Position numbers and translations under genes: made by a program | Notes under the pieces: generated by a model | The model's input: only the letters and a program-made list of their open reading frames with translations | Told to the model about the DNA's origin: nothing | Databases searched by the model: none | Shown: one piece after another, positions 8,304 through 17,639 of the stretch | Layout: each line of letters starts with the position of its first letter | Position numbering within the stretch: the first letter of the stretch is position 1 | Source of the DNA: SIG622 sp045604705 | GTDB lineage: Bacteria > Bacillota > Clostridia > Oscillospirales > CAG-382 | DNA length: 64,000 nt | NCBI GenBank assembly: GCA_045604705.1 | Contig: JAZUOO010000021.1 | Location: 1 to 64,000, forward strand | Reading direction: 5' to 3'

Positions 8304-8885
8304 TTATCCGTCTTTTAGCTCCTTAATGGTGTGGATCTTTTTATTGTCATCCTCGATATATTTGATAATGTCATCGAGATTTTCCGTTATCCTGTAAAGC
8401 TCAAGACAATTTTCTTTGATAAAATTTTTCCCAATGACCTGCTTCATAACCTCATGTAAACTGTCATAATAATTCATAATATTATAGACCGCAATAGGCT
8501 TGTTATGCCGACAAAGCTGTTTGAGTGTCAATATTTCAAAGAATTCCTCATAAGTTCCTATGCCGCCGGGAACGACTATGAATGCATCCGCATTATCCTC
8601 CATTATCTGTTTCCTTTGACGCATGGTTTCCGGCATTATAAGCTCGTTACAGAAATCGCATATTTCCTCAACGGTTTCTTCTTTGAAAAATTGGGGGATG
8701 ACTCCGAAGATATATCCGTTGCCGCGTCTGAAACCTCGTGCCGCCGCCCCCATAAGTCCGTTACCGCCGCCGCCGAACACAAGGGAATGACCTCTCTTGG
8801 CAAGTATTTCTCCCATGTCCTCGACTATTCTCATATATTCCTTGTCAATTGTCGGAGAAGCTGCTCCGTATACGCATATTCTCAT
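8304..8885 (-). CDS. LOG-family protein (TIGR00730)
   Basis: A 193-residue member of the LOG/lysine-decarboxylase-like family. It shows the Rossmann glycine loop GGGGNGLMG (38-46) and the hallmark PGGIGTYEE (106-114) that lines the nucleotide site. Characterised members hydrolyse nucleoside 5'-monophosphates such as cytokinin ribotides, releasing ribose 5-phosphate; the bacterial role here may be nucleotide salvage. The length is typical. The start codon follows AAAGGAGT. It is a single-gene unit. Confidence 0.88.
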   Translation of the reverse strand: MRICVYGAASPTIDKEYMRIVEDMGEILAKRGHSLVFGGGGNGLMGAAARGFRRGNGYIFGVIPQFFKEETVEEICDFCNELIMPETMRQRKQIMEDNADAFIVVPGGIGTYEEFFEILTLKQLCRHNKPIAVYNIMNYYDSLHEVMKQVIGKNFIKENCLELYRITENLDDIIKYIEDDNKKIHTIKELKDG

Positions 8886-9086
8886 GATTTTACTCCTTTA
8901 ATAAGCACTTTGTTTAATGTTATTATACATGAAAATTTTCCTGTTGTAAAGAGGGACTTTTAAATAAATGTCCGTTTTTCGAGAGAATTACCGGATATTA
9001 CGTAAAATTCTTATGTGTGTCTAAATGACTTTTTAATAAAAAAATTCAAATTTATGTGTTTCTATATTTTTGATTGCATATAACGG

Positions 9087-9115
9087 TTGCATTTTGTGTA
9101 AAAGTATGATATAAT
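9087..9115 (+). promoter_or_regulatory. Promoter of the SPFH/zinc-ribbon operon
   Basis: TTGCAT (9087-9092), 17-bp spacer, TATAAT (9110-9115). The 348-bp stretch 8886-9233 otherwise shows no coding signal; about 110 bases of leader follow. Confidence 0.55.
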
Positions 9116-9233
9116 GATTCTGTAAAAAATAAATCTGTACCTTTTGTACAATGTATCGACAAAATATACTCAAAATAGCGAAAACGGCATAACTCAAATA
9201 TAAAGCCGTCACAACGGCAGAACGGAGACTACT

Positions 9234-10616
9234 ATGGGACTTATTAAAGCAGGCCTCGGCGCACTCGGCGGTGCACTTGCAGATCAGTGGAAGGAGTTTT
9301 TCTACTGTGACTCACTTGAAAATGATGTACTTATGGTAAAGGGACAAAAGCAAATAAGCGGACGTTCCTCAAATACAAAAGGAAACGATAATATTATCTC
9401 GAACGGATCGGGAATTGCTGTAGCCGATGGTCAGGCAATGATGATAGTAGATCAGGGCAAGGTAGTGGAGTTCTGTGCAGAGCCCGGTGAATTTACATAT
9501 GACTCTTCAACTGAACCGAGCATCTTTGCGGGAAGCCTGGGTAAAAGTATCCTTGATACTTTCAAGACCATAGGTAAACGCTTTACATACGGTGGAGATA
9601 CCGGTAAGGATCAGAGAATTTACTACTTTAACACAAAGGAGATTATGGGTAACCGTTACGGTACCGCAACACCCATTCCTTTCAGAGTTGTGGTAAACGA
9701 ACAGCTCGGCTTCAAGCTTTCCGTGGATATAAGATGCAACGGTGAATATACATATAAAATGGTAAATCCCATGCTGTTTTATACAAGCATTGCGGGAAAT
9801 GTTTCTGATGAATACAGGAAGGAAAATCTTGAGGACATTCTAAGAAGCGAGCTCTTATCCGCACTTCAGCCGGCACTTGCAAAGGTAGCAGCGCAGAAGA
9901 TTGAATACTTTGAGCTTCCCGCACACACAACCGAGATAAGAAACGCTCTTTGCGAGGTTCTTCGCCCGGACTGGACTGAAACAAGAGGTATTGAAATTGT
10001 AAAACTCACAATTAATTCTCTCTCTATTCCCGATGATCAGAGAAAGAAGATTACAGAATGGGAAGAAACCGCAATGACCACAAATCCCAATGTCGCAGGT
10101 GCAAGACTTGTAGGTGGACAGACCGATGCAATGAGAACCGCGGCAGCTAACGAAGCAGGTGCAATGACAGGCTTTATGGGGATGGGAATGGCAATGAATA
10201 CTGGTGGTGCAAACGCACAGCAGTTCTATGCAATGGGGCAGCAGCAAGCACAGGCAGCACACGATTCCGACAGTTGGAAATGCTCATGCGGAGCTGTGGC
10301 AAAAGGAAAATTCTGCTCGTCCTGCGGTGCAAAAAGACCTGAGCCTGCAGTTGACGGTTGGAAATGTTCCTGTGGCACAACGGTAACAGGAAAATTCTGT
10401 CCCGAATGCGGAGCGAAGAAGCCTGAGGATGGCTGGAAATGCTCATGCGGTGCGGTGAATAAAGGCAAATTCTGTTCCGAGTGCGGTGAAAAGAAGCCTG
10501 CAGGTGCTCCGTTATACCGCTGTGATAAATGCGGCTGGAAACCGGATGATCCGAAGAATCCTCCGAAATTCTGCCCCGAATGCGGAGACATATTTGACGA
10601 AAATGACGCAGATTAA
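9234..10616 (+). CDS. SPFH-domain protein with four C-terminal zinc ribbons (YdjI-like)
   Basis: A 460-residue protein. The N-terminal part (to about residue 300) matches the SPFH/virion-core-like YdjI family, with LGALGGALADQWKEFFYCD at the start and IEIVKLTINSLSIPDDQRKK near its end. Four Cys4 zinc ribbons follow: three near-identical units (pattern WKCSCG...GKFC..CG) and a terminal YRCDKCG...KFCPECG unit. In Bacillus subtilis YdjI works with YdjG and YdjH and helps localise the membrane-stress protein PspA. Homologues of all three are adjacent here in the order I-G-H, but no pspA is visible. It likely acts at the cytoplasmic membrane face. Confidence 0.85.
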   Translation: MGLIKAGLGALGGALADQWKEFFYCDSLENDVLMVKGQKQISGRSSNTKGNDNIISNGSGIAVADGQAMMIVDQGKVVEFCAEPGEFTYDSSTEPSIFAGSLGKSILDTFKTIGKRFTYGGDTGKDQRIYYFNTKEIMGNRYGTATPIPFRVVVNEQLGFKLSVDIRCNGEYTYKMVNPMLFYTSIAGNVSDEYRKENLEDILRSELLSALQPALAKVAAQKIEYFELPAHTTEIRNALCEVLRPDWTETRGIEIVKLTINSLSIPDDQRKKITEWEETAMTTNPNVAGARLVGGQTDAMRTAAANEAGAMTGFMGMGMAMNTGGANAQQFYAMGQQQAQAAHDSDSWKCSCGAVAKGKFCSSCGAKRPEPAVDGWKCSCGTTVTGKFCPECGAKKPEDGWKCSCGAVNKGKFCSECGEKKPAGAPLYRCDKCGWKPDDPKNPPKFCPECGDIFDENDAD

Positions 10617-10745
10617 TACTACGAAAAATTAAACCTTCAAGGAATGTGCGGGCAGCCGACGAAAAACGGTTGTCCGTATTATATAACCGATTATCCGCAA
10701 AAAGGCAAATGCCACTAGTTGCGGATAACGAAAGGAGGAACGATT

Positions 10746-11831
10746 TTGGCAGTTCTTCAAGAGTATAAATGTCCGTGCTGTGACGGTGCAATAGCCTTTG
10801 ACAGCGAATCGCAGAAAATGAAATGCCCGTACTGCGGAACCGAATTCGACGTTGAGACCATCAAAGACTATGACAGAAACCTTGGCGAGGACGGCGAGGA
10901 CGACATATATTGGGAAAAATCCGATGCTCCCGAATGGCAGACAGGAGAGCAGGAGGGACTGAAGGTCTATCAGTGTAAGTCCTGCGGAGGTGAAATTATC
11001 ACGGATGAAACTACCGCGGCAACCGAATGCCCGTACTGCGCAAATCCCGTTGTAATGATGGGACAGCTTTCGGGGAACCTCAAACCCGACTATGTTATTC
11101 CCTTTAAGCTTAATAAAGAGGAAGCAAAAGCGGCATTGCAAAGGTACTATAAAGGGAAAACTCTTTTGCCAAAGGTTTTTAAGGCTCAGAACAAGATAGA
11201 GGAAATAAAAGGAGTCTACGTCCCGTTCTGGCTCTTTGATGCGGATGCAGATGCTCACATAAGATATAAAGGTACAAAGGTTCGTTCCTGGAGCGATTCC
11301 AATTATTATTACACGGAAACAAGATTTTACTCGGTAATACGCAGCGGTAATATAGGTTTTCGCCGTATTCCCGTTGACGGCTCGGAAAAGATGCAGGACG
11401 ATCTTATGGAATCAATTGAGCCGTACGACTTTTCGGAAGCCGTGGATTTTCAGACTGCGTATCTTGCGGGTTACTTTGCCGATAAATACGATATTGACTC
11501 GGAGGCAAGTATTGAAAGAGCCAACATAAGAATAAAAAACAGCACAGCCGATGCTTTCAGAAGTACGGTTATTGGGTATACAACAGTTACACCTGAGGCT
11601 ACAAGCATAAACATAAAGTCGGGAAAGACCTCATATGCACTTCTCCCGGTGTGGATTCTCAACACGGAATGGAACGGTGAAAAGTACAGATTTGCAATAA
11701 ACGGTCAGACGGGTAAGATAGCAGGCAATCTCCCCATGGACAAGGGGGCATTCGCAAGGTGGTTTCTCGGTATTATGGGCGGAGTTGCCGCGGCGGTTTT
11801 AGGACTTATGTGGCTGTTTTGGATGCTTTAA
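10746..11831 (+). CDS. TFIIB-type zinc-ribbon membrane protein (YdjG-like)
   Basis: A 361-residue protein starting at a TTG seven bases after a strong AAAGGAGG site (MAVLQEYKCPCC). The N-terminus holds two zinc ribbons, YKCPCCDGAIAF...MKCPYCG and YQCKSCGGEI...TECPYCA. A conserved middle domain follows (KGVYVPFWLFDADADAH, LLPVWIL), and a single C-terminal transmembrane helix spans about residues 338-360. This matches the YdjG-type partner of YdjI and YdjH, which would be anchored in the membrane with the ribbons in the cytoplasm. Second gene of the operon, with a 12-bp gap to the next gene. Confidence 0.82.
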   Translation: MAVLQEYKCPCCDGAIAFDSESQKMKCPYCGTEFDVETIKDYDRNLGEDGEDDIYWEKSDAPEWQTGEQEGLKVYQCKSCGGEIITDETTAATECPYCANPVVMMGQLSGNLKPDYVIPFKLNKEEAKAALQRYYKGKTLLPKVFKAQNKIEEIKGVYVPFWLFDADADAHIRYKGTKVRSWSDSNYYYTETRFYSVIRSGNIGFRRIPVDGSEKMQDDLMESIEPYDFSEAVDFQTAYLAGYFADKYDIDSEASIERANIRIKNSTADAFRSTVIGYTTVTPEATSINIKSGKTSYALLPVWILNTEWNGEKYRFAINGQTGKIAGNLPMDKGAFARWFLGIMGGVAAAVLGLMWLFWML

Positions 11832-11843
11832 GGAGGTAGGGCT

Positions 11844-12650
11844 ATGAAAAAGAAATTACTTTCCGTAAGCTTTGCTCTTCTTTTTGCAGTTTTCTGTATT
11901 GCAGGCGTACTGGCAAAATCCTCTCTTCTGGTTGATGACGCAGAGCTTTTGTCGGAGGACGAATACAGCTATATTCTTGAGCTTCTCGAATCCGCAGGCA
12001 GCTCACAGGATGCCTCCTTTGTGATAATCACCACCTATTTAACGGGTGGTGAAACCATACGGGAATATGCCGATGACACCATGGATTACGGTGGGTATGA
12101 ATATGACTGTATATTACTGCTTGTTGATATGGAGCGTATGGAATATTACATCTCGACAGGCGGGAAATACAATAATGATTATGTGAATATTGAAGTTCTT
12201 GATGATATGGAAAATGATATAATCCCTCATTTGCAAAACAGAGATTTTTTCAGTGCCTTTCAGGATTTTGCAAACCATTGTATGACTGTTGATCTTGATG
12301 GTGCAGATAATTACAACGGCTATTACAATTACAATGACTATGACAACGACTATGACCGTGAGCCTTTCGGATGGTTTCCGGCAATACTTACTTCGCTCGC
12401 TGTCGGAGCACTTGCGGCATTCATAACTACATCGGTAATGCGGGGACAGCTTAAAAATGTCAAGGCTGAAACAAGAGCCGCAAATTACGTTGTAAGCGGA
12501 AGCATGAATGTTACGGAATCCCGTGATTTGTTCCTGTATCACCACATTTCAAGACGTCCGAAGCCTAAAAGCAACAGCGGTTCGGGCGGTTCGTCTCACA
12601 GGTCGTCTTCGGGTAGAAGTCACGGCGGCAGAGGCGGAAGCTTCAGATGA
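11844..12650 (+). CDS. TPM-domain membrane protein (YdjH-like)
   Basis: A 268-residue protein with a signal peptide or N-terminal anchor (KKKLLSVSFALLFAVFCIAG). A TPM domain follows (VDDAELLSEDEYSYILELLE, YDCILLLVDMERMEYYISTGG), then an Asn/Asp/Tyr-rich linker, a transmembrane helix (ILTSLAVGALAAFITTSVM) and a Ser/Gly/Arg/His-rich tail. TPM domains are extracytoplasmic and are found in membrane protein quality-control or stress factors. Third gene of the YdjI-YdjG-YdjH-like operon, with an AAGGAGG ribosome site. Confidence 0.82.
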   Translation: MKKKLLSVSFALLFAVFCIAGVLAKSSLLVDDAELLSEDEYSYILELLESAGSSQDASFVIITTYLTGGETIREYADDTMDYGGYEYDCILLLVDMERMEYYISTGGKYNNDYVNIEVLDDMENDIIPHLQNRDFFSAFQDFANHCMTVDLDGADNYNGYYNYNDYDNDYDREPFGWFPAILTSLAVGALAAFITTSVMRGQLKNVKAETRAANYVVSGSMNVTESRDLFLYHHISRRPKPKSNSGSGGSSHRSSSGRSHGGRGGSFR

Positions 12651-12676
12651 ACACAAAACATACAATAGAAAAGCAA

Positions 12677-12711
12677 ACGGCGGTGTAACAGGATACACCG
12701 TCGTGTCTTTT
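12677..12711 (+). terminator. Intrinsic terminator of the SPFH operon
   Basis: Stem of 11 bp with one mismatch, ACGGCGGTGTA (12677-12687) / TACACCGTCGT (12694-12704), 6-base loop, followed by GTCTTTTG. Confidence 0.75.
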
Positions 12712-12741
12712 GATATATACATAATGTTTTTGTATTAATAA

Positions 12742-12890
12742 GCCGTATTCCTCAATAAGAGTACGAAGCTGACTCTCTAAAAATTCACAGTTAACGGGAC
12801 TTGTAAAGTCGAGGATAGCCGAGAAGCCGTTCCACCATTACTGAATTGCAGGTCTGCCTGCCTCGTTCACTGTAACTTCAAGCTCTGTTT
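12742..12890 (-). pseudogene. Degraded glycoside hydrolase family 31-like fragment
   Basis: Reading the minus strand gives GRPAIQ, a stop, WWNGFSAILDFTSP and then FLESQLRTLIEEYG. This resembles the WWNG-SAxLDxTNP segment preceding the catalytic region of GH31 alpha-glucosidase/xylosidase enzymes. The frame contains a stop and homology ends abruptly on both sides. The surrounding 12712-13080 shows no other recognisable coding sequence. Confidence 0.5.
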
Positions 12891-13081
12891 CAATAATGAT
12901 TTTGCATTTCTGATTGTTACGTCAAAAGTATCCTCGCCTCGGATATATCAGCACTTATTGGAAAGATGTATCGGCATTCTAAGTGTTGTGCAGTCGCTGT
13001 GCCGCAATTCCTTTTCAAGTATTTTAAATCTGTATGTTATTTTCATTGCTTTCATTGTGTCGGATTTTTTGAATTTTTGCT

Positions 13082-13108
13082 TAAAAAATGGCTGCCATAA
13101 GACAGCCA
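13082..13108 (-). terminator. Intrinsic terminator of the transglutaminase-like gene
   Basis: On the minus strand, stem TGGCTG / CAGCCA (13108-13103 and 13094-13089) is followed by a run of T (A-run 13083-13088 on the plus strand). Confidence 0.7.
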
Positions 13109-13193
13109 AATTACAATTTAATCAGGATAATTATTTATCAGAGTATCTCCGATTTGTATGCGAAGTCGGGACAATTGCATCAGCTTTGACACA

Positions 13194-15104
13194 TCATGCA
13201 GCTTCCGCTTCGCTGTCGCTTTTTTCTTCCCTGAGAATTTTGAATATTTCGTTTATGTCGTGAAGTGAGAGTCTTCCGTCGTTGTCAATATCGTTTTCGG
13301 ATTTCACTGCTTCAATATCTTCGCCGAGATCCTCCTTGACGGTTTCTTTAAACTCATTCGAGCTTGCACCACCAATGAATTTGAGTATGTCCACAAGATA
13401 CTTGTGAACTTTTTCACCGTCATCCTTGCTGTAGGAATCGGTTACAGTGCTCTGATACATAGCACATTCTTCGCATACCGTTTCCTTTTTTCCCTTTGTG
13501 GCAAATGTAGGCTTGCGAAGAATATTCTCTTTTATTTTTCCTTTGTTTTTTTCTTCACTATGAATGTCATCAAAGTCAACACGAACGTCGATGTCTCTTT
13601 CAACACCACTCTCGCCCGGGTCACTTGCGATGAAGTAGTCAATTTCAATACGGTATCTATCCTTGCCTTCTCCGTACCAGCCGCTGTTGTTATTGCTGTC
13701 GGGAGTGTCAATGTGAGTATAGAACGGCTCATGCTCCCAGAATTTTCCGTCAAGGCTTGTTCCGAAACGATAGATATATCCGTCTTTATCTCCGAAGTGG
13801 GAATCCTCTTTCGCAATTTTTTTAATCAGGGTATTATGAGCACCGTTGGGAAATACATAACGCACCTCTGTAGGAGTGTTGTAAATAAGAACTCCGTCTA
13901 TAAGTGAAAGACCTGAGAAATTTCCCGGATAGAAGCTAGTTGTTCCCGGAACATACCAAAGATCGTTGAATGTGACAACATTTCTTTCCAAGCTATCCTT
14001 TTTTGAACGGGCAACAATGGCGGAGGTATGGACGCTTTGATTGTAAGCGGTATAGTAATAATTCTCATTGTCAAAAACAATAGGTGCGCTACCAGCAAAA
14101 ACGAATCCGTCATCATTTTCTTCAGCCATGTGTCCCCAGAAAGCATCAGCATAGGATTCTTCGCAAACTATTCCGTCTTCGTTGGAAAAAGCATAGTGGA
14201 ACAGGGGGGCTCCGCCGTTGCCGTAACCGTAAATATCGGCACTTGCAAAGTCTTCGTCGCCCACGAGAAAATAATCATGGCTTACATGTCCGGGTGTGTT
14301 TGGAGTCGGGTCATCCCACGTTGCATCCACGTGATACCACTCACCGTCAATTTTTACTGTGTTCCACACATGATTCATTTGTTCGCTTGAAGAATACTTT
14401 GATTCAACGCCGCAAAGACCGAGAACATATTTGTAGAGCTTTGAATATGATTCACAAACACCCTTACCCTCTTTCATAAAGCGATAAGCATCATGAATTA
14501 TAAGGGAAGTGTCGTATTCATAATTAATAACGATATAATCATGCAGAAGAATAGCCTTTTCAAGAGCGGAATCTGCATTTTCATTTACATATTCGGCGAT
14601 TTCACCGGTAAGCTTTTTGAAATCTTTCTTTGCAACATCTATTTCCGGTTTAGACATGGTATAATCCGGATATAACTCAGATATGTAATATGTTCCGTTT
14701 TGGGGCAGTACGTATCCGCATCCGTAACCGTTTGTTATATAGAACAGTTCGGGATGCTGATCAACAAAACCTCTGAAAATATCGGCAAACTGCGACGTAT
14801 AAGCAAATTCGTCGTTTTCGTCGTAATTGCTTTCGTCAATTGTGAAACAAAAATCATCCTCATCAAAGTGGATAACAGTATCTGCATTTTCAAGTCCTTC
14901 AAGAAGCTTCGTGTAACCCTCTTCATAATTATTATCAGACATCAGTGAAGCGGAATCATGAATAATAGCTTCGTGATAAAAAGACCCGATGGGTTGGACA
15001 ACAGATTCTCCGACGAGTATTTCACTTCCGTCTGCCTCTGCGGCAAACACCGTTCCTGTTAACATCAGTGCCGATAATGCGGCAGCTAAAAAATATTTTT
15101 TCAT
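13194..15104 (-). CDS. Secreted transglutaminase-like protein with a dockerin-like repeat
   Basis: A 636-residue exported protein. The signal peptide is KKYFLAAALSALMLTGTVFA. A transglutaminase/papain-like core holds the expected triad: Cys in GKGVCESYSKLY (about 216), His in MNHVWNTVKIDG (about 246) and Asp in WYHVDATWDDP (about 260). A long C-terminal part (about 300-600) has no family I can name. The end carries one EF-hand-like unit DIDNDGRLSLHDINEIFKIL, typical of half a type I dockerin. Such proteins are cell-surface proteases or amidases. The start at 15104 follows AAAGGAA. It is a single-gene unit with its own terminator. Confidence 0.82.
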   Translation of the reverse strand: MKKYFLAAALSALMLTGTVFAAEADGSEILVGESVVQPIGSFYHEAIIHDSASLMSDNNYEEGYTKLLEGLENADTVIHFDEDDFCFTIDESNYDENDEFAYTSQFADIFRGFVDQHPELFYITNGYGCGYVLPQNGTYYISELYPDYTMSKPEIDVAKKDFKKLTGEIAEYVNENADSALEKAILLHDYIVINYEYDTSLIIHDAYRFMKEGKGVCESYSKLYKYVLGLCGVESKYSSSEQMNHVWNTVKIDGEWYHVDATWDDPTPNTPGHVSHDYFLVGDEDFASADIYGYGNGGAPLFHYAFSNEDGIVCEESYADAFWGHMAEENDDGFVFAGSAPIVFDNENYYYTAYNQSVHTSAIVARSKKDSLERNVVTFNDLWYVPGTTSFYPGNFSGLSLIDGVLIYNTPTEVRYVFPNGAHNTLIKKIAKEDSHFGDKDGYIYRFGTSLDGKFWEHEPFYTHIDTPDSNNNSGWYGEGKDRYRIEIDYFIASDPGESGVERDIDVRVDFDDIHSEEKNKGKIKENILRKPTFATKGKKETVCEECAMYQSTVTDSYSKDDGEKVHKYLVDILKFIGGASSNEFKETVKEDLGEDIEAVKSENDIDNDGRLSLHDINEIFKILREEKSDSEAEAA

Positions 15105-15257
15105 GCAAATTATTCCTTTCGCGGATACCAAAATATCCATCAGTATACACTATACATTTTATACCACCACTGATCGAATGTCAACCTTTTTAAGGAAAAT
15201 TTAATGATTAAACCAATAAGTATTATCTTTCTGTTAACTTTAGAAACTTTTTTCGGA

Positions 15258-16466
15258 TCAATACTCTCTCTGACAGTCTACCTTGAACACTCTGTAATCC
15301 GGAATATTGTCACACTTGGTAAATACTTCTCTGAACGCCTGCAGGTGTCCAAAGCCGTAGCCGTAGTTGGGGAACAAGAAGTGACCCTCCGACCACTCAT
15401 TCCAGTTGTCAAGCACAAAATGTTTTCTTCCGATGCTGTCCTTTGGAAGTGTGTCAATAAGCTCCTTTGCTCCAACAAGCAGACGCTTCCATTGCTCAGG
15501 TGTCAGCTCCCACTCCCATATGCCCTTTACCGGGTCAAGACCGAATATCTTGTGCCAGGGGCCTCTTGACCACATTACGCTTGCTGTGTACATAAAGAAT
15601 TCAGGATATTTTTCTATTCTGTTCTTTATGCATTCAAGCTGATAATCTACGATAATATCTCCGGGAATCTTGAGCGTTTTTAGATAGTCCTCCTGCTGCT
15701 GTTTTGACAGTAAATCCTTGTTGTAGTGCCAGCAGTACTGATGAGCGAAGTCATATCCTTTAGAAATCATATTCTCGGTATAAGAAAATTCTTCGGTACC
15801 GTGCTCTGCCTGATAGGAAATGTTGCTCTTGTTCCAGCCGTTATCCATACAGCCTATCATTATGCCGGGGAAGCCGTACTTCTTTATTTCCTCGTGCATA
15901 ACGGACAAGGCTTCTTTCGTCTTTTCGTGTCCTCCGAGAGCTTTTTCGAGATTATCTTGCGAATAAATATAAAGCACGGGCTTGCCGTCTATCTTTTGAT
16001 ATGTGGGGAGCTTGAAATAATTCTCAACCCAGAAAGGCATGAGATTGTCCGTGATGTCCGCAATATCTGTGGCAGCACCCCATTTTTCGTCACATTCCCA
16101 CATGATTGCAAAGTCCATATAATCTCTGTAGCGGCAGTTGAAATATGCCTCGTGGATTGCGTGATTAAATCTGAGGTTTTTCACGGTGACGGGTTTTCCG
16201 CGATTGTCGCTGTAACGGTACCAGCAGTGAATAAAACAGTTGATACCGTGCTCAACAGCCCACTTTATTTGCCAGTCCATGACAACAGGGTCTGATTCAT
16301 CGTAATAACCTATAATCGGTGTTCTTTCGGGGAACGTTCTTAAATCCTCAAAGCCGTTGTGGATGTCTGCGGCTCCCTTTTTCCAGCCCGGATAATAGTG
16401 GCAGGCGACATAATAATCACTTTTTACGGGTTTGGGTACGGGAACATAACTTTCAATTCTGTTCAT
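15258..16466 (-). CDS. GH99-like (WbsX-type) domain protein
   Basis: A 402-residue protein without a signal peptide. It matches the GH99-like/WbsX group: YYVACHYYPGWKKG near the start, IGYYDESDPVVMDWQIKWA, a long (beta/alpha) barrel, and the signature DNWNEWSEGHFLFPNYGYG near the end. Relatives act on mannose- or rhamnose-type glycans or accompany polysaccharide loci. The ATG at 16466 is chosen because AAAGGAG lies 8 bases ahead; an upstream GTG overlaps that site. It is divergent from an AraC regulator, its likely controller. Confidence 0.82.
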   Translation of the reverse strand: MNRIESYVPVPKPVKSDYYVACHYYPGWKKGAADIHNGFEDLRTFPERTPIIGYYDESDPVVMDWQIKWAVEHGINCFIHCWYRYSDNRGKPVTVKNLRFNHAIHEAYFNCRYRDYMDFAIMWECDEKWGAATDIADITDNLMPFWVENYFKLPTYQKIDGKPVLYIYSQDNLEKALGGHEKTKEALSVMHEEIKKYGFPGIMIGCMDNGWNKSNISYQAEHGTEEFSYTENMISKGYDFAHQYCWHYNKDLLSKQQQEDYLKTLKIPGDIIVDYQLECIKNRIEKYPEFFMYTASVMWSRGPWHKIFGLDPVKGIWEWELTPEQWKRLLVGAKELIDTLPKDSIGRKHFVLDNWNEWSEGHFLFPNYGYGFGHLQAFREVFTKCDNIPDYRVFKVDCQREY

Positions 16467-16585
16467 CTTTTGCACTCCTTTATATATAATTATTAATATT
16501 TCCGCAAGGAAACACCATAGCGAGCAGACATAAGTTCCATTCAGTGATTGTCGCTGCTCACATTTTTCCTTTTAGAAAAAAAGTA

Positions 16586-16614
16586 TTGCATTTTTGTAAC
16601 ATCTGTATTATAAT
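16586..16614 (+). promoter_or_regulatory. Promoter of the AraC gene at 16690
   Basis: TTGCAT (16586-16591), 17-bp spacer, TATAAT (16609-16614), in the divergent region between the GH99-like gene and the regulator. Confidence 0.55.
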
Positions 16615-16689
16615 TGTAAAAAAGAGCAAAAAGGTATAAAAAAAGCTACAGATTTTATAAAATCAGCTACAGATGAAAGGTGATTTGTA

Positions 16690-17496
16690 TTGGAACAAGT
16701 GAATATTGACAGACTCACAGGATTTTACTACCACAAATTCAACGAAGGCTACACTTTTGAAGGTCACACCCACTCCGCATGGGAGATAAACATAATAACA
16801 GCCGGCAAAATGAGCGTAACCTACGGCGACAGTGTAATGACCCTCTCAGAGGGCGACTTTTTCGTTGGTGAACCATGGGGCTTTCACTGTAACCGTGCCA
16901 TTGGTAAGGACGCTGAAATGGCGGTGATTCATTTTGAAAACACAGACGCCTCTACGGGGAACCGGAACGGCTATTCGGTAAGGACGCTTACGCAGGACGA
17001 ATTCTCCATAGCCCGTCTTATGCTTGCAGAGCTTTTGCGCCGAAGATATGATGACGGAGCACTGGGTGAGGACACCCGCGAGGAATACACCAACGCCCGT
17101 AAGCTGTGCGAGGTTCTCGTATCAAGAGTTATGGGAGCGAGCAAGATAGAACTTGAAAACAGTTCTCCGAAGGTCATTCTGTACAGAGCAGCCGTAGAAT
17201 ACATGGAAAAAAACATCGGTGAAAAGCTGTCCATTGAGAAAATATCGAAGCATCTCCACATATCCCCCGCATTTCTGAAAAGTATCTTTCTTGAATTTAC
17301 CGGCGGTGGGGTAATAAGCTACTTTACGCAAATGAAAATCCGCCTTGCAAAAAAAATGCTTGAACGCGGCAAAAGCATCTCTATAGTCAGCGATACTCTG
17401 GGCTTTTCATCCCAATGCTATTTCTCATCTGTTTTCGGCAAAATTGTGGGCGACACTCCTAAAAATTATCAAAAATGTCATTCCTCAAAGGAATAA
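16690..17496 (+). CDS. AraC-family transcriptional regulator
   Basis: A 268-residue regulator that starts at TTG, seven bases after AAAGGTGA. The N-terminal cupin sensor contains GHTHSAWEINIITAGKMS and SEGDFFVGEPWGFHC. The C-terminal AraC domain runs KLSIEKISKHLHISPAFLKS, then SISIVSDTLGFSSQCYFSS and GDTPKNYQK. It probably regulates the divergent GH99-like gene in response to a sugar. No other in-frame start with a ribosome site was found. Confidence 0.87.
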   Translation: MEQVNIDRLTGFYYHKFNEGYTFEGHTHSAWEINIITAGKMSVTYGDSVMTLSEGDFFVGEPWGFHCNRAIGKDAEMAVIHFENTDASTGNRNGYSVRTLTQDEFSIARLMLAELLRRRYDDGALGEDTREEYTNARKLCEVLVSRVMGASKIELENSSPKVILYRAAVEYMEKNIGEKLSIEKISKHLHISPAFLKSIFLEFTGGGVISYFTQMKIRLAKKMLERGKSISIVSDTLGFSSQCYFSSVFGKIVGDTPKNYQKCHSSKE

Positions 17497-17512
17497 TTAT
17501 GCAATATTGCTA

Positions 17513-17541
17513 TTGATAAAATCATATATTTGGAGTATAAT
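17513..17541 (+). promoter_or_regulatory. murD promoter
   Basis: TTGATA (17513-17518), 17-bp spacer, TATAAT (17536-17541), about 100 bases ahead of the murD start. Confidence 0.75.
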
Positions 17542-17639
17542 AAATATTTAGGTATAATGGTATAAATGTTAAAGAATAACTGAAAACAAAACTGTAATTA
17601 CTTCTTTATTTCATTGAAAGGTGAAAGGTAGCTTACTTT

